Origin: Kitasatospora sp. SolWspMP-SS2h
Lineage (GTDB): Bacteria > Actinomycetota > Actinomycetes > Streptomycetales > Streptomycetaceae
Length of the DNA stretch: 64,000 bases
Direction of reading: 5' to 3'
NCBI RefSeq assembly: GCF_003259315.1
Contig: NZ_QLLT01000008.1
Coordinates: forward strand, 216,292 to 280,291
Shown here one piece after another: positions 26,551-35,198 of the stretch. The position numbers were made by a program, and so were the translations under genes. The stretch's first letter is position 1. Every line of letters starts with the position of its first letter. The notes beneath the pieces are model-generated. The model saw only the letters and a list, made by a program, of their open reading frames with translations. It ran no database searches and was not told the DNA's origin.

Positions 26551-28167
26551 TCAGACCGGGGGCAGCGCGGGCGCTCCCCACGGCTCGGGCCGCGACCGCG
26601 CCAGCACCACGCGGCTCAGCACGAAGTGCTCCCGCTCGGCCGGGCCGTACCGGTCGCTCATGTCCTCGACGCTCAGCACCTCCATGCCCTGTTGCTCGCA
26701 GTGCATCGCGAGCCACTGCCGAGCGAACCACGACGCCAGGGGCTGCTCGGGTGCCGGGGCGATCTCGACACGACCGAACACCGGCCCGCCGGCCGACTCC
26801 TGGACACCCACCACCCACCGGTCGCCGTACCGGCCGCCGTGCAGATGGACGACCGCGATCCCGTCGCGGAACAGCTCCTCCGGGAGGTCGAGCGTCGTGG
26901 ATGCCACCTGCTGGAGCAGCATGCCCGCGTACAGGCCCAGCAGATCCGGCTGGAACGCCTGGTCCAGCAGGCCGCGCGAACGGTTCGCGGCGTCCTTGAC
27001 CAGGTGGGCGTAGACGCGCAGGGTGAACCCCGGATCGCTGTGGCCGAGGTAGCTGCTCAGCGCCTTTGGGTTCTCACCGCGGTGCAGCAGGACCGACGCG
27101 AAGTAGTGCCGGAGCGCGTGCATGCCGTGCTCACGGGCGGCCGGCGCGCGTTTACCACGCTCGGGCGCGGGGATGACGCCCGCCTCCACCAGCGCGGGCT
27201 TCCACGCATAGGTGTTGAAGTCGCTGCGGCGGATCGGTCCGCCGTCGTCCTTGGTGAAAGCCAGAAGCTTCGTCACCATGCGCCCGCCCGGCCTGATCCA
27301 TGGCAGGGTCACCTCGACGGGCGGGTACTCCGCCAGGTGGCCCTGCAAGGCCCGTCCGGTGGCCGGAGCCATCGGCGTGTCCCGCTCCTTCTCGCGCTTC
27401 GGCGGAGCGAACACCAGGTGGCCGCCGATGTCCTTGATCTGGCAGGTGACGTGCACCCAGCCGGTGGCGAAGTCGATCTCGTCGACCGGCAGGCCGAAGA
27501 TCTCCCCTTGCCGAAGACCACAGCCGCCGCCCACGTCCACCATTCCCCGGTACCGGCCGGGCAGAGCGGAGCGGACGGCTCCCACCTGTTCGTCCGTCCA
27601 GGGCCGCACCCTGGCCCGGGTGCTGCTGGGCTTGGTGACGGAACGGGACCGGCACGGGTTCGTCGTCAGGATGCGGTCTTCGACGGCAGCGGTGAAGATG
27701 GCTGAGACGCTGGTGAAGATGACGCGCCGGTAGGACGACGCCGGAACGGCCTTCTCCAGCGCGAACAGCCAGGCGCGGATGTGCGAGGGCTGGAACGACT
27801 CCATCGGGCGGGTACCCAGGTACGGGATCGCGTGCAGGGTGATCTGGCTCCGCACCGACGCCTGTGTGGTGCCGCTGGTGAGCTGGTTCTCCAGCCACCG
27901 CTCGGCGTACTGGCGGAACGTGGTCCGGGCGGCCTTCGGGTCGACGTACTGGCCCCGGGACATGTCCGTCTCGATCTCGGACAACCAGATCTCGGCCTTG
28001 CGCTTCTGGCGGTCGGGGAAGCTTTTCGACTTCTCAGTGCCGTCGGGGCCGATGTAGCGGGCCCGATAGCGCATGCCGATGCCGTGGCGGTCCGACTTGA
28101 CCCGGATGGGCTTGCCGTCGGGTCCGGGCTCGGTCTTGAACCAGCGGTCCTGGACGTGTCCGGCCAA
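26551..28167 (-). CDS. int: Tyrosine recombinase integrase with long C-terminal extension
   Basis: 538 residues. The start is TTG 28167 (MAGHVQDRWF), the usual AICE integrase opening; no ATG or GTG fits. An N-terminal arm-binding part (RYRARYIGPDGTEKSKSFPD) and a core-binding SAM-like domain (about 80-180) precede the catalytic domain with Arg219 (GCGLRQGE), His350-x-x-Arg353 (HALRHYF), His376 (LGHSDPG) and nucleophile Tyr386 (RVYAHL). After Tyr386 there are 152 more residues; about 120 of them (LLGLYAGMLLQQVASTTLDL ... EHFVLSRVVLARS) are beyond the usual end and match no family I know. Starts 2 bp after xis. Confidence 0.92.
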   Translation of the reverse strand: MAGHVQDRWFKTEPGPDGKPIRVKSDRHGIGMRYRARYIGPDGTEKSKSFPDRQKRKAEIWLSEIETDMSRGQYVDPKAARTTFRQYAERWLENQLTSGTTQASVRSQITLHAIPYLGTRPMESFQPSHIRAWLFALEKAVPASSYRRVIFTSVSAIFTAAVEDRILTTNPCRSRSVTKPSSTRARVRPWTDEQVGAVRSALPGRYRGMVDVGGGCGLRQGEIFGLPVDEIDFATGWVHVTCQIKDIGGHLVFAPPKREKERDTPMAPATGRALQGHLAEYPPVEVTLPWIRPGGRMVTKLLAFTKDDGGPIRRSDFNTYAWKPALVEAGVIPAPERGKRAPAAREHGMHALRHYFASVLLHRGENPKALSSYLGHSDPGFTLRVYAHLVKDAANRSRGLLDQAFQPDLLGLYAGMLLQQVASTTLDLPEELFRDGIAVVHLHGGRYGDRWVVGVQESAGGPVFGRVEIAPAPEQPLASWFARQWLAMHCEQQGMEVLSVEDMSDRYGPAEREHFVLSRVVLARSRPEPWGAPALPPV

Positions 28168-28169
28168 GG

Positions 28170-28421
28170 TCAGGCCACCTCCCGTCCCTTGGCGGCCACC
28201 CACTGGGCGACCTCGGCGGGGTCGTAGCGCAGGTGCCGGCCGACGCGGAATCCGGGCGGGCCGGTGCGCTTGCGACGCCACTGGTAGACGGTCTCGACGG
28301 ACGGGAGGTCGAACAGCTCTACCAGGTCCTCGGGCTTGAGGTACCGGTCGGGGAGCGGCGCCGCGGTCTTGTCGGCGCTGTGCACCAGGTGGACGGACGT
28401 CGGACGTTGGGGCTTGGGCAT
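28170..28421 (-). CDS. xis: Excisionase-like HTH protein
   Basis: 83 residues, ATG at 28421 after AAGGAA. A MerR/helix_turn_helix_17 type fold: YLKPEDLVELFDLPSVETVYQWRRKRTGPPGFRVGRHLRYDPAEVAQWV, characteristic of AICE excisionases. It is immediately upstream of int (2-bp gap), so the two are co-transcribed. It should direct excision together with Int. Confidence 0.85.
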   Translation of the reverse strand: MPKPQRPTSVHLVHSADKTAAPLPDRYLKPEDLVELFDLPSVETVYQWRRKRTGPPGFRVGRHLRYDPAEVAQWVAAKGREVA

Positions 28422-28474
28422 GCGAGTTCCTTGTGTGAGTGAGCGGGGATGGTCTGAACCGAACAGGTAGTGAT

Positions 28475-28587
28475 GTGACAGGCGAAGGGGGTGTCACAGC
28501 GGGGTGTCACTGCGATTTATGCAGCTCAGAGCCCCGTAGTGACAGCGGTGACAGCTGTGACAGATACAGGCGCGGCGGAACTGTCAC
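28475..28587. repeat. GTGACA iteron-like cluster 1 (candidate origin)
   Basis: Seven copies of GTGACA/TGTCAC in 113 bp: 28475, 28492, 28505, 28539, 28548, 28557 and 28582, most extended to GTGACAG. They lie between xis and the helicase-like gene and just enter its 3' end. A second cluster is at 46853-46922. Iterons beside a helicase and Prim-Pol suggest the replication origin; a repressor-binding array is the alternative. Confidence 0.55.
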
Positions 28588-29687
28588 ACCGGCTCGGGAA
28601 CGACGTACGCGCCGCTGGCGTCGGTGCTGAGCTGGCCGTCCTTGGCCATGCGGGCGCACGTCTGGCGGGTGTTGGCGTAGTCGAGTCCGGTGGCGGTGGC
28701 GATGTCTTTGGGGCGTGTGCCGGGGTTGTTGCGGACGTGGTTGAGGATGGTGGAGCGGGTGTCGCCGATGGTGTGGTCGCCGGCGGGTCCTTCGAGGAGG
28801 AGCCAACTGCCGCTCTCGGGTTGGAAGCTGAGGGCGTGTTCGGCTTCGTCGACGTCGCGGCCGGTGATGTGGAGGACGCCGTCGGCTTTGCCGCGGGAGC
28901 GTTTGAGGACGAGTGTGGCGTCGGCGGCTCCGGCGAGGCCGTTGGTGCCGGAGACCTCGGCGAGGAAGTCGTCGGAGCCCATTTTGCGGACGTGGTGGAC
29001 CAGGATCGTTGCGACCGAGTGTCGGTCGGCGACTTGCTTGGCGTAGCCGATGGCGGCGTAGTCGGCGTCGTAGGCGGCGATGCCGGGCGGGGAGGTGCCG
29101 CGGACTTTGGCGAAGACGTCGATGACGACGAGTCGGGCGTCGGGGTTGCGGGTGAGCCAGTTGTCGAGGGCGTCGGCGCCGCCCTGGGGCAGGGCGGGGA
29201 ATTCGGTGGCGATGGTGAGGTCGCGGGGTGCGGGGCGGCCGTTGAGGAGTTTGCCCATGCGGGTCTTGAGGCGTCGGGGGGTGTCTTCCAGGGCGAGGTA
29301 GAGCACCGGGCCCGCTTCGACGGGAACGGAGCCGAAGGCGGGTCGGCCGGCGGCGACGTCGAGGCCGAGGCCGAGGGAGAGCCAGGACTTGCCGACCTTG
29401 GGCGGTCCGGCAAGGAGGCTGACGCCTTCGGCGAAGAACCCGGGAACGGCCCAGCGGGGTTCGGGGAAGTCGGTGGCCATCAGGTCGGCCGCATTCCACA
29501 CCGCGCGGGGCCTGGGCGGGCCCTGGGCCGCAGAAGCGCCTTGCGGGGGTGCGGGGGTGGCAGCGGCCCACGGGTCCGTGTCGGGGGCGGGTTCGTCGGG
29601 CCAGGAGGCGTCTGCGGGGTCGTCGTGGACGACGCGCAGTCGCGGCGTGGTGGGGCGGGGGTCTTCGGGCCCGGCGGGGCGGGTCAC
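28584..29687 (-). CDS. RepA-like AAA ATPase (replicative helicase type)
   Basis: 367 residues, GTG start at 29687 overlapping the Prim-Pol stop (GTGA). An N-terminal Pro/Ala-rich part of about 80 residues is followed by a RecA fold: Walker A LLAGPPKVGKSWLSLGLGL near residue 93, LYLALEDTPRRLKTRM, Walker B ARLVVIDVFAKVRG near 187 and VATILVHHVRKMGSDDFL near 225. A C-terminal winged helix (STILNHVRNNPGTRPKDIAT) is visible. This matches hexameric RSF1010 RepA-like helicases found with Prim-Pol proteins in phages and AICEs. Confidence 0.85.
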   Translation of the reverse strand: MTRPAGPEDPRPTTPRLRVVHDDPADASWPDEPAPDTDPWAAATPAPPQGASAAQGPPRPRAVWNAADLMATDFPEPRWAVPGFFAEGVSLLAGPPKVGKSWLSLGLGLDVAAGRPAFGSVPVEAGPVLYLALEDTPRRLKTRMGKLLNGRPAPRDLTIATEFPALPQGGADALDNWLTRNPDARLVVIDVFAKVRGTSPPGIAAYDADYAAIGYAKQVADRHSVATILVHHVRKMGSDDFLAEVSGTNGLAGAADATLVLKRSRGKADGVLHITGRDVDEAEHALSFQPESGSWLLLEGPAGDHTIGDTRSTILNHVRNNPGTRPKDIATATGLDYANTRQTCARMAKDGQLSTDASGAYVVPEPV

Positions 29688-30553
29688 GCGGCGCGTCCGA
29701 CGGTGGCGTAGCCGTTGGCGACGGCTCGGGCGGCGTAGGCGTGGGGGACGCCGACGGACACGGCGGCGGCGATGAGGTGTTCGGCGGCGGCGTCGAGGGC
29801 GCAGGGACCGGGGCAGCGGGTGTGCTGGGCGGCGAGGAACCCGGCGACGAAGTAGGTCTGCGAGCCCGCGCCGGTCTCGGTGCGGCTGCGGATCCTAGCG
29901 ACGGCGCGTTCGATGCCGGTGCGGATGAACGTGTCGTTGTGCCTGCACCCGTGGCCCAGTGTCCGCGTCCAGGGTGCGGCGGGGGTGGAAAGGCCCACCC
30001 CTCCCGCGGGGGCGGGGGTGGTGCTTTCACTGCGGGAGGCGAGTGCCCGGACGGCGTCGGGCAGGGTGGTCATGGTGCCGGTGCCAGGGCCGAGCCAGCG
30101 GACGTAGGACGCGTGGGACTTGATGTCGACGCCGGGGCGGACGGAGTTCGCGGAGGGCATGACGTCGCGGTAGACCCAGTGCTCACCGCGGTCGGTGGGC
30201 ACGGTCTTGGTCGGCGGCATCGCGGAGCGGGCCCAGGCGACCGCGGCGGGGGTGTCGAGGTCGAGGACGGTGACCCCGGCGCCGCCCGGGTGGTAGGCGA
30301 CCGTGGTGGCCTCGCGCCACGCGGCCACCCAGGCCGGGCTGGTGAGAACGCCGACGTCGGTGGTCGCGGCGGCCCAGCCGTGGCATGGCCTGGGGCACGC
30401 GCAGGACCCTGCGGCCTTCATGTTCGGTCGGCCGCCGCACGCGTTCGCGGCGCAGTCCCAGCAGTTGCCCACGGGGAGCTTCCCGTTCCGCAGCGGCAGG
30501 GCGGGCAGATTCGCCCGGGCGAGGTGGACCGCGAGGCGCAGGATGCTGCTCAT
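29684..30553 (-). CDS. Bifunctional DNA primase/polymerase (Prim-Pol)
   Basis: 289 residues, ATG at 30553 after AAAGGAG. Cys-rich segment NCWDCAANACGG...CACPRPCHG near residues 30-58, then the AEP core: AYHPGGAGVTVLDLDTPAAV with the DLD metal pair near residue 97, DRGEHWVYRDVMPSANSVRP and GVDIKSHASYVRWLGPGTG. The C-terminal third is a helical PriCT-like part. Coupled by overlap to the helicase gene. Acts as replication initiator/primase of the element in place of RepSA. Confidence 0.88.
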   Translation of the reverse strand: MSSILRLAVHLARANLPALPLRNGKLPVGNCWDCAANACGGRPNMKAAGSCACPRPCHGWAAATTDVGVLTSPAWVAAWREATTVAYHPGGAGVTVLDLDTPAAVAWARSAMPPTKTVPTDRGEHWVYRDVMPSANSVRPGVDIKSHASYVRWLGPGTGTMTTLPDAVRALASRSESTTPAPAGGVGLSTPAAPWTRTLGHGCRHNDTFIRTGIERAVARIRSRTETGAGSQTYFVAGFLAAQHTRCPGPCALDAAAEHLIAAAVSVGVPHAYAARAVANGYATVGRAA

Positions 30554-30618
30554 GCTGGTTCTCCTTTCAGCGGTGGGGTGTGTGGCGGGCCGGCGGGGCC
30601 CGCCGCGGGGAGGGACGG

Positions 30619-31314
30619 TCAGGCGGCGCGGAGCGCCCGAGCGGGCTGCGGGTTGGTGGTGAGGGCGTCGGTCCATGCGGTGCGCAGGTGGGTGCGGTCG
30701 CGGTGGTCGACGGCGGAGGAGTCGAGGCGGATGGGCATCTGGAGGCCGAGGAAGTCGTGGCCGGCGGCGATGAGGAGGGGCTTGTCCGGTCCGGCGGACC
30801 AGAGGGTGAGGGGTTCGTGGCGTTCGGCGGGGGCGTGGTGCCAGCGGGCTAGGAAGTCGGCGCTGTAGTGGGCTTCTTGGGTGAGCTGGGGTTCGGCGGC
30901 GAGGGCGTCGGCGAACAGGTGCCGCCACTTGGGGAAGTGGGAGGCTTCCTCGGCGTGGGCGGACAGCTGAAGGGCGCGGTCGCCGTCGCTGACGGACAGC
31001 CATGTCTCGGCACCGGGCCACGCCTGCTCGTAGGTGAGGGTGTGCTCGGTGCGGTGGCGGCGGCAGGTGAAGAGGGCCTTGAGGGCGGTGAGGTCGGACT
31101 TGGCGATGAGGGCGCGCCAGGGGCCGTTGGCGGTGTCGTCGGGGGTTTCGTGGCGGGTGAGGGCGAAGGTGTAGCGGTCGGTGGCGCAGGCGAACAGGTG
31201 GGTGCCGGTGGCTTCGAGGTAGATGCCGTTGATGCTGGGGAGGGTGGTGTCGGTGCTGATGTGCGGGGCGAGGCGGCGGATGATGCCGGGCAGGTCGGGC
31301 AGGGTGACGGGCAC
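30619..31314 (-). CDS. DNA polymerase III beta-clamp-like protein
   Basis: 231 residues, GTG at 31314 with AGGAGGA 8 nt upstream. ISTDTTLPSINGIYLEATGTHLFACATDRYTFALTRH resembles a DnaN repeat (the I-L-x-G-x-L...T-D-x-Y-R-L pattern), and SKSDLTALKALF and a C-terminal PLLIAAGHDFLGLQMPIRL (clamp proteins end in a similar M-P-x-R-L/M) strengthen the match. It is shorter than the usual 370-residue clamp, so two rather than three repeats are likely. Fold similarity is inferred from motifs only. Confidence 0.6.
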   Translation of the reverse strand: MPVTLPDLPGIIRRLAPHISTDTTLPSINGIYLEATGTHLFACATDRYTFALTRHETPDDTANGPWRALIAKSDLTALKALFTCRRHRTEHTLTYEQAWPGAETWLSVSDGDRALQLSAHAEEASHFPKWRHLFADALAAEPQLTQEAHYSADFLARWHHAPAERHEPLTLWSAGPDKPLLIAAGHDFLGLQMPIRLDSSAVDHRDRTHLRTAWTDALTTNPQPARALRAA

Positions 31315-31330
31315 GGCTAGTTCCTCCTGG

Positions 31331-31686
31331 TCAGAACAGGGCGGCGGGTTCGGCGGGCGGCTGCGCGGCCGCGGCGCTCTTGCGGGCGGCGGTGCGGGCG
31401 GCGTGGTGGCAGGTCGGGCACCAGGCGGCGAGGCGGGCCGCGGGGAGGGCGGCGGCCCGGTGGTCAGGCAGGGCCAGGTCGGCGGGGTCGGCGGGTGCGG
31501 CGAGGAGGCGGACCCGGCCGCCGCCGTGGGTGCGGTGGGAGCCGTCCTCGCGGGGCACCGGTCGCCGTCCTTGGCGTGAGACTTGCCGCAGGCGCCGGAG
31601 CACTGGCAGCGGTCGGCGGCGGCGGCCATGACGGCCCGCCACAGGCCGGTGTCGCCCAGCGGAGCGGGCGCGGTCGGGGCGCTCAC
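31331..31686 (-). pseudogene. Cys-rich zinc-ribbon-like protein, frame broken at a C run
   Basis: GTG at 31686 overlaps the methyltransferase stop. The first frame reads CQCSGACGKSHAKDGDRCP near residues 20-40; the continuation, in another frame, reads EDGSHRTHGGGRVRLLAAP ... WCPTCHHAARTAARK. The break is at GGGG on the + strand (31552-31555); one more G there restores a single 118-residue protein with two Cys clusters. Similar small proteins occur in AICEs next to Prim-Pol genes. Probably intact if the missing base is a sequencing error. Confidence 0.6.
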
Positions 31687-33253
31687 GCGGCCCATCCGGT
31701 GGCGAGTTCCTGGCCGGTGACGGCCTCCACCAGGGCGGAGACCAGGACTTCGGCGACGTTGCTGGTGACGGCGTTGCCGAACTGGCGGACCTTCTCGCGC
31801 TTGTTGCCGACGACCACGTAGTCCGGGAGGAAGGTCATGGCCGCGCCGATCTCGTGCGGCTCCAGCATCCGGAACAGCACGTCGTCGACCGCGGCAGGGC
31901 TCCCGCCCACGGCGGCGAGGCCGTAGCGGTCGCGGGTGGTCATCGTGCCGACGGGCTCGGCGACGGGCGGGCGGCGCCGGTGCCGTAGTACGGGGTGAGC
32001 AGCGCCGACCAGTCGACGGGGCCGCCGGTGGGGAGGGCGAGGCCGTGGTGGTTGCCGGAGGCGGTGACGGTGGCGAGGGCGTCGAGGACGGGGCGGGCGT
32101 CGGAGGAGCCGCCGCGCAGTTCGGCGATGAACGGCAGCCACGCGAGGCCGGTCTCGTTGCGGGCGGTCTGGGTGCGCAGCGGTTCGATCGCGGCGGTGGC
32201 GCTCTTGCCGTCGCGGCCTTCGGTGGGGACGAGCAGGGGCGGCGGGGCGGTGGTGGTGAGGCCGTGGTTGCCGCCGTCGGCGACGACGGTGGCGAGCGGG
32301 TCGCGGCCGGCGAGGAGGGAGCGGTTGCGGTCGGAGCGCAGCGGGACCAGGAACGGCGGGGTGCCGTCGGGGGTGGCGTAGCGGCGAAGGCCGGCTTGGA
32401 TGCGGGCGAGGGTCTTGTCGGCGAGGGGCTTGGCGCGGCCGCCGACGCGCTGGCCGGGCAGGGACCAGTCGATGATGCTCGCCGCGGGGACCACCGGCGG
32501 TTCGACGATCTGGTTGCGGCAGGTGACGTGGGGGCAGCGGTAGGCGTACTGCTGGCGGTAGCGGCCCATGTCCGCGCCGGGGCGCTTGAACGCCTGCACC
32601 GCGCGCACCCACTCCTCGCACGTCGTGCACCACGCCTTGGGGCGCAGCCACTTGTCCCAGTCGGGGGTGCGGCCCAACTCGCGCCGCCAGTAGGCGAGGT
32701 AGAGGCGGTCGCGGGACTGCGGCGCGACGGGGGTGACGGCGGGTCGGGCGTGCATGGAGTTGAGGGCGATCAGGCGGGTGGCGTAGCCGAGGTCGCGGAT
32801 GTCCTGCACCCAGCGGGTCCACAGGTCCCAGGCGCGGACGTCGATGACGTTCTCCACGACGCCGGCGAGGACGGGTTTGCCGCGGCAGGCCATGGCCTCC
32901 AGGTAGCGGGGGACGTCCCACATCAGGGCGCGGGAGCGGTCGGTGGCGGCGTCGGGGAGGGTCTCGCCGAACAGGTCGGGCTGCTTGTCGAAGTCCCGCT
33001 TCACCCCGCGGGCGGTGGACCACTTCGGGCACTCCGGGGAGGCCCAGAACAGGTCTGCGGCGGGGAACTTGGCGACGTCGGCGTCGTGCAGGTCGCCGAG
33101 GAAGTGGTCGGCGTCGGGGAAGTTCGCCGAGTGCGAGGCGATGGCCTTGTCCCAGTGGTTCGCCGCGAGTGCGGCCTTCACCCCGGGCACTCGCTCCGCG
33201 CCGGCGCTGCTGCCGCCCGCGCCGCAGAAGAAGTCGATGTAGGTCAGCGTCAC
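31683..33253 (-). pseudogene. DNA (cytosine-5) methyltransferase, apparent frameshift near the end
   Basis: GTG at 33253. Motif I FFCGAGGSSAG, motif IV SPECPKWS with catalytic Cys, motif VI VENVID and motif VIII QSRDRLYLAYW are in the first frame, which stops at 31940. The last about 100 residues, with motif IX-X REKVRQFGNAVTSNVAEVL, are in another frame ending at 31683. The frames meet near 31964-31972 in a run of GGG triplets, where one extra base restores a protein of about 520 residues. A target-recognition part with a CxxC...CPHVTC site lies between motifs VIII and IX. It could shield the element from host restriction. Confidence 0.78.
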
Positions 33254-33345
33254 CGGGCACCCCCGGCCTGGATGGTGCGGTGGTCGCCGCTGTCGCGGTC
33301 GTTGTCGTCGATGAGGGCGGGCGTGCGGGTGGTGAACTCGGGCAT
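33250..33345 (-). CDS. Small upstream-coupled peptide (31 residues)
   Basis: ATG at 33345 has AGGAAG 7 nt upstream, and its TGA overlaps the GTG start of the methyltransferase. The sequence is MPEFTTRTPALIDDNDRDSG and a short tail; it is acidic with no domain. The overlap suggests translational coupling to the methyltransferase. It might also be only a leader peptide. Confidence 0.5.
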   Translation of the reverse strand: MPEFTTRTPALIDDNDRDSGDHRTIQAGGAR

Positions 33346-33381
33346 GCTGGTCTTCCTGATCTCGTGAGAGCGGGTCGGGAA

Positions 33382-33433
33382 GGGCCCCGCGGCAGTCGCG
33401 TGCTTGGCGGCTTGTTCGGCTGCTGCGGGGCCC
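33382..33433. terminator. Hairpin between ssb and the downstream genes
   Basis: Arms GGGCCCCGCGGCAG (33382-33395) and CTGCTGCGGGGCCC (33420-33433), one mismatch. Placed after the ssb stop in the direction of transcription, it should end or attenuate the ssb transcript. Confidence 0.6.
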
Positions 33434-33455
33434 GTTTGCGCTGTTGGGGCGGGGC

Positions 33456-33956
33456 CTAGAAGGGCGGTTCCTCGCTGAATCCGGCCGGGCTTCCGCCGAA
33501 GCCGCCCGACGGCGCCGCGGGTCCCGCGGTGGTGGCTGCGGCGGGGGCGGCGGTGGCCCAGGGGTCGGTCTGGGCGGGGGTGTTGGTGCGCTGGGCGCGG
33601 GTGACCTTGGCGGTGGCGAAGCGCAGCGAGGGGCCGATGTCGTCGAGGTCGAGGCCGAGCATGGAGCGGTTCTCGCCCTGGTCGGTCTGCCAGTTGTGCT
33701 GGACGAGTCGGCCGGTGGCGACGACGCGCATGCCCTTGGTCAGGCTGTCGGCGGCGTGTTCGGCGATCTCGCGCCAGGCGGTGGCGCGCAGGAACAGGGC
33801 GGTGCCGTCCTTCCACTGCCCGGTGGTCTTGTCGTAGGTGCGCGGGGTCGAGGCGATGGTGAACTTCGCGAGGGCGACGCCGGCGGGGGTGAAGCGCAGT
33901 TCGGGGTCGTCGGTCAGGTTGCCGACGACGGTGATCGGGGTCTCTCCCACGGACAC
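33456..33956 (-). CDS. ssb: Single-stranded DNA-binding protein
   Basis: 166 residues, GTG at 33956 (MSVGETPITVVGNLT) with GGAGG just upstream. OB-fold positions 1-110 are complete: GNLTDDPELRFTPAGVALAKFTIAS, WKDGTALFLRATAWREIAEHAADSL and GMRVVATGRLVQHNW. The C-terminal half is low complexity and ends in an acidic/aromatic tip SEEPPF, as needed for partner binding. Replication or transfer role in the element. Confidence 0.92.
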   Translation of the reverse strand: MSVGETPITVVGNLTDDPELRFTPAGVALAKFTIASTPRTYDKTTGQWKDGTALFLRATAWREIAEHAADSLTKGMRVVATGRLVQHNWQTDQGENRSMLGLDLDDIGPSLRFATAKVTRAQRTNTPAQTDPWATAAPAAATTAGPAAPSGGFGGSPAGFSEEPPF

Positions 33957-34072
33957 AGGGCCTCCAAGGGCACTCGGAGTGTCGGGAGCGGGTCTGTCCG
34001 TCCCCCGCACCGCCCAACAACCACCTACGGAGCGGTCGTTGGGCGGAACGGCCGGTCGGCACAGGCCGGGGT

Positions 34073-34597
34073 TCAGGCGACGCAGAGCAGGTGCTCGATG
34101 CGGTACGCCTCGTCCTCGTCGCGGTCGACGGAGGCGTCGTGGTCGGCGAGCCAGCGGCGGTTGCGGTGCTCGTTGCCGAGGGCGTGGCGGGTGCGGGCCA
34201 GGGCGTTCGCGGCGATGCTCGGGCGGCCCATCTGGACGGCGTGGACCAGTTCGTGAATCAGGACGGTGTGGAGCTGGTCCGGGTCGCGGACGGCGGCAAT
34301 GTGCAGCAGGACCAGGGCGCCGCCGTCGTGGGTGGGGACGGTCAGGCCCTGGGCGTCGCGGGCGAGGCGGCGGTGCAGGGTGTTGACCAGGGTGGTGCGC
34401 CACAGGCTGGCGCTGGCGTCGGCGGCGGCCAGGACGGCGGGGCCGAACTCGGAGGGGTGGGCGAGGCGGACCGTGGTGGGCGGCAGCGTCTCGCGCATGT
34501 GGCGCTCGACCGTGCGGGCGGCGTCGGGCAGCAGCCGCGCGACCTTGCGGCGCAGGAAGTACGGTCCTTCAGGGTTCAGAACGACGTTTCCGGTCAT
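34073..34597 (-). CDS. Putative metalloprotease-like protein (HELVH)
   Basis: 174 residues, ATG at 34597. HTVLIHELVHAVQMGRPS (near residues 110-126) carries an HExxH zinc motif. Downstream there are acidic residues (DHDASVDRDEDEAYRIEHLL) that could give the third ligand. No signal peptide or membrane segment, so a cytosolic enzyme is likely. Proteins of this kind occur in actinobacterial elements without known role. Confidence 0.6.
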   Translation of the reverse strand: MTGNVVLNPEGPYFLRRKVARLLPDAARTVERHMRETLPPTTVRLAHPSEFGPAVLAAADASASLWRTTLVNTLHRRLARDAQGLTVPTHDGGALVLLHIAAVRDPDQLHTVLIHELVHAVQMGRPSIAANALARTRHALGNEHRNRRWLADHDASVDRDEDEAYRIEHLLCVA

Positions 34598-34615
34598 GGC
34601 AGTTGGTCCTTCGGG

Positions 34616-35158
34616 TCAGGTGCGGGAGCGGGCGGCGGCGATGTCGAGGGCGCGGTGGACCTGGGCGGCGGTGCGGCCGGGGTGGTCGTTCCACTGGTCG
34701 ACGGACCGGATGGCGGGGTCCTGGGCGACGAAGTGCTCCATGAGGTGGCGGCGGGCGCGCATCACGGTGTCCCCGGTGCCGTATCCGGCTTCCAGGACGG
34801 CGAGTTGGGCTCCGAGGATGCAGCGGCGGCCGCTCTCGTCCCACAGGGCGCCCTGGCACCAGCCGTGGACGGTCAAGTAGCGGGACAGGAGCCGCAGGTG
34901 TGTGGCGGTGTCGATCGGGGTCGGCGCGGCGGGTCGGCGCATCAGCCGGTCGGTGAGGGTCGGTTGGGGACGGGTCATGCCGAGGTCCCAGGCGATCGGG
35001 GCCTGCCCGAGCGTGCTGACGACGGGTACGGGGATCCGTGCGGCGTGGGGCTGGGCGGCGAGGTAGCGCTCGATCTCGCGGACCAGTTCGGCGCCGTCGG
35101 CCACGAACGCGAGGTCAGGCAGGGCAAGTCGGGCGGGGGTGCGGGTGGTGCCGTGCAT
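34616..35158 (-). CDS. DUF6197-like protein
   Basis: 180 residues, ATG at 35158. The C-terminal half has WCQGALWDESGRRCILGAQL ... GYGTGDTVMRARRHLMEHF ... WNDHPGRTAAQVHRALDIAA, which matches a small family frequent in actinobacterial mobile elements. Function unknown. It lies 18 bp upstream of the HELVH gene and is probably co-transcribed. Confidence 0.65.
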   Translation of the reverse strand: MHGTTRTPARLALPDLAFVADGAELVREIERYLAAQPHAARIPVPVVSTLGQAPIAWDLGMTRPQPTLTDRLMRRPAAPTPIDTATHLRLLSRYLTVHGWCQGALWDESGRRCILGAQLAVLEAGYGTGDTVMRARRHLMEHFVAQDPAIRSVDQWNDHPGRTAAQVHRALDIAAARSRT

Positions 35159-35198
35159 GGGTGGTTCCTCCGTTCGCGGCGGGCGGCGCAGGGGCGGG

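Noticed and set aside
28475..28587. CRISPR array at the GTGACA repeats
   Set aside because: Units are 6-7 bp in both directions with irregular spacing; not a CRISPR repeat-spacer pattern.
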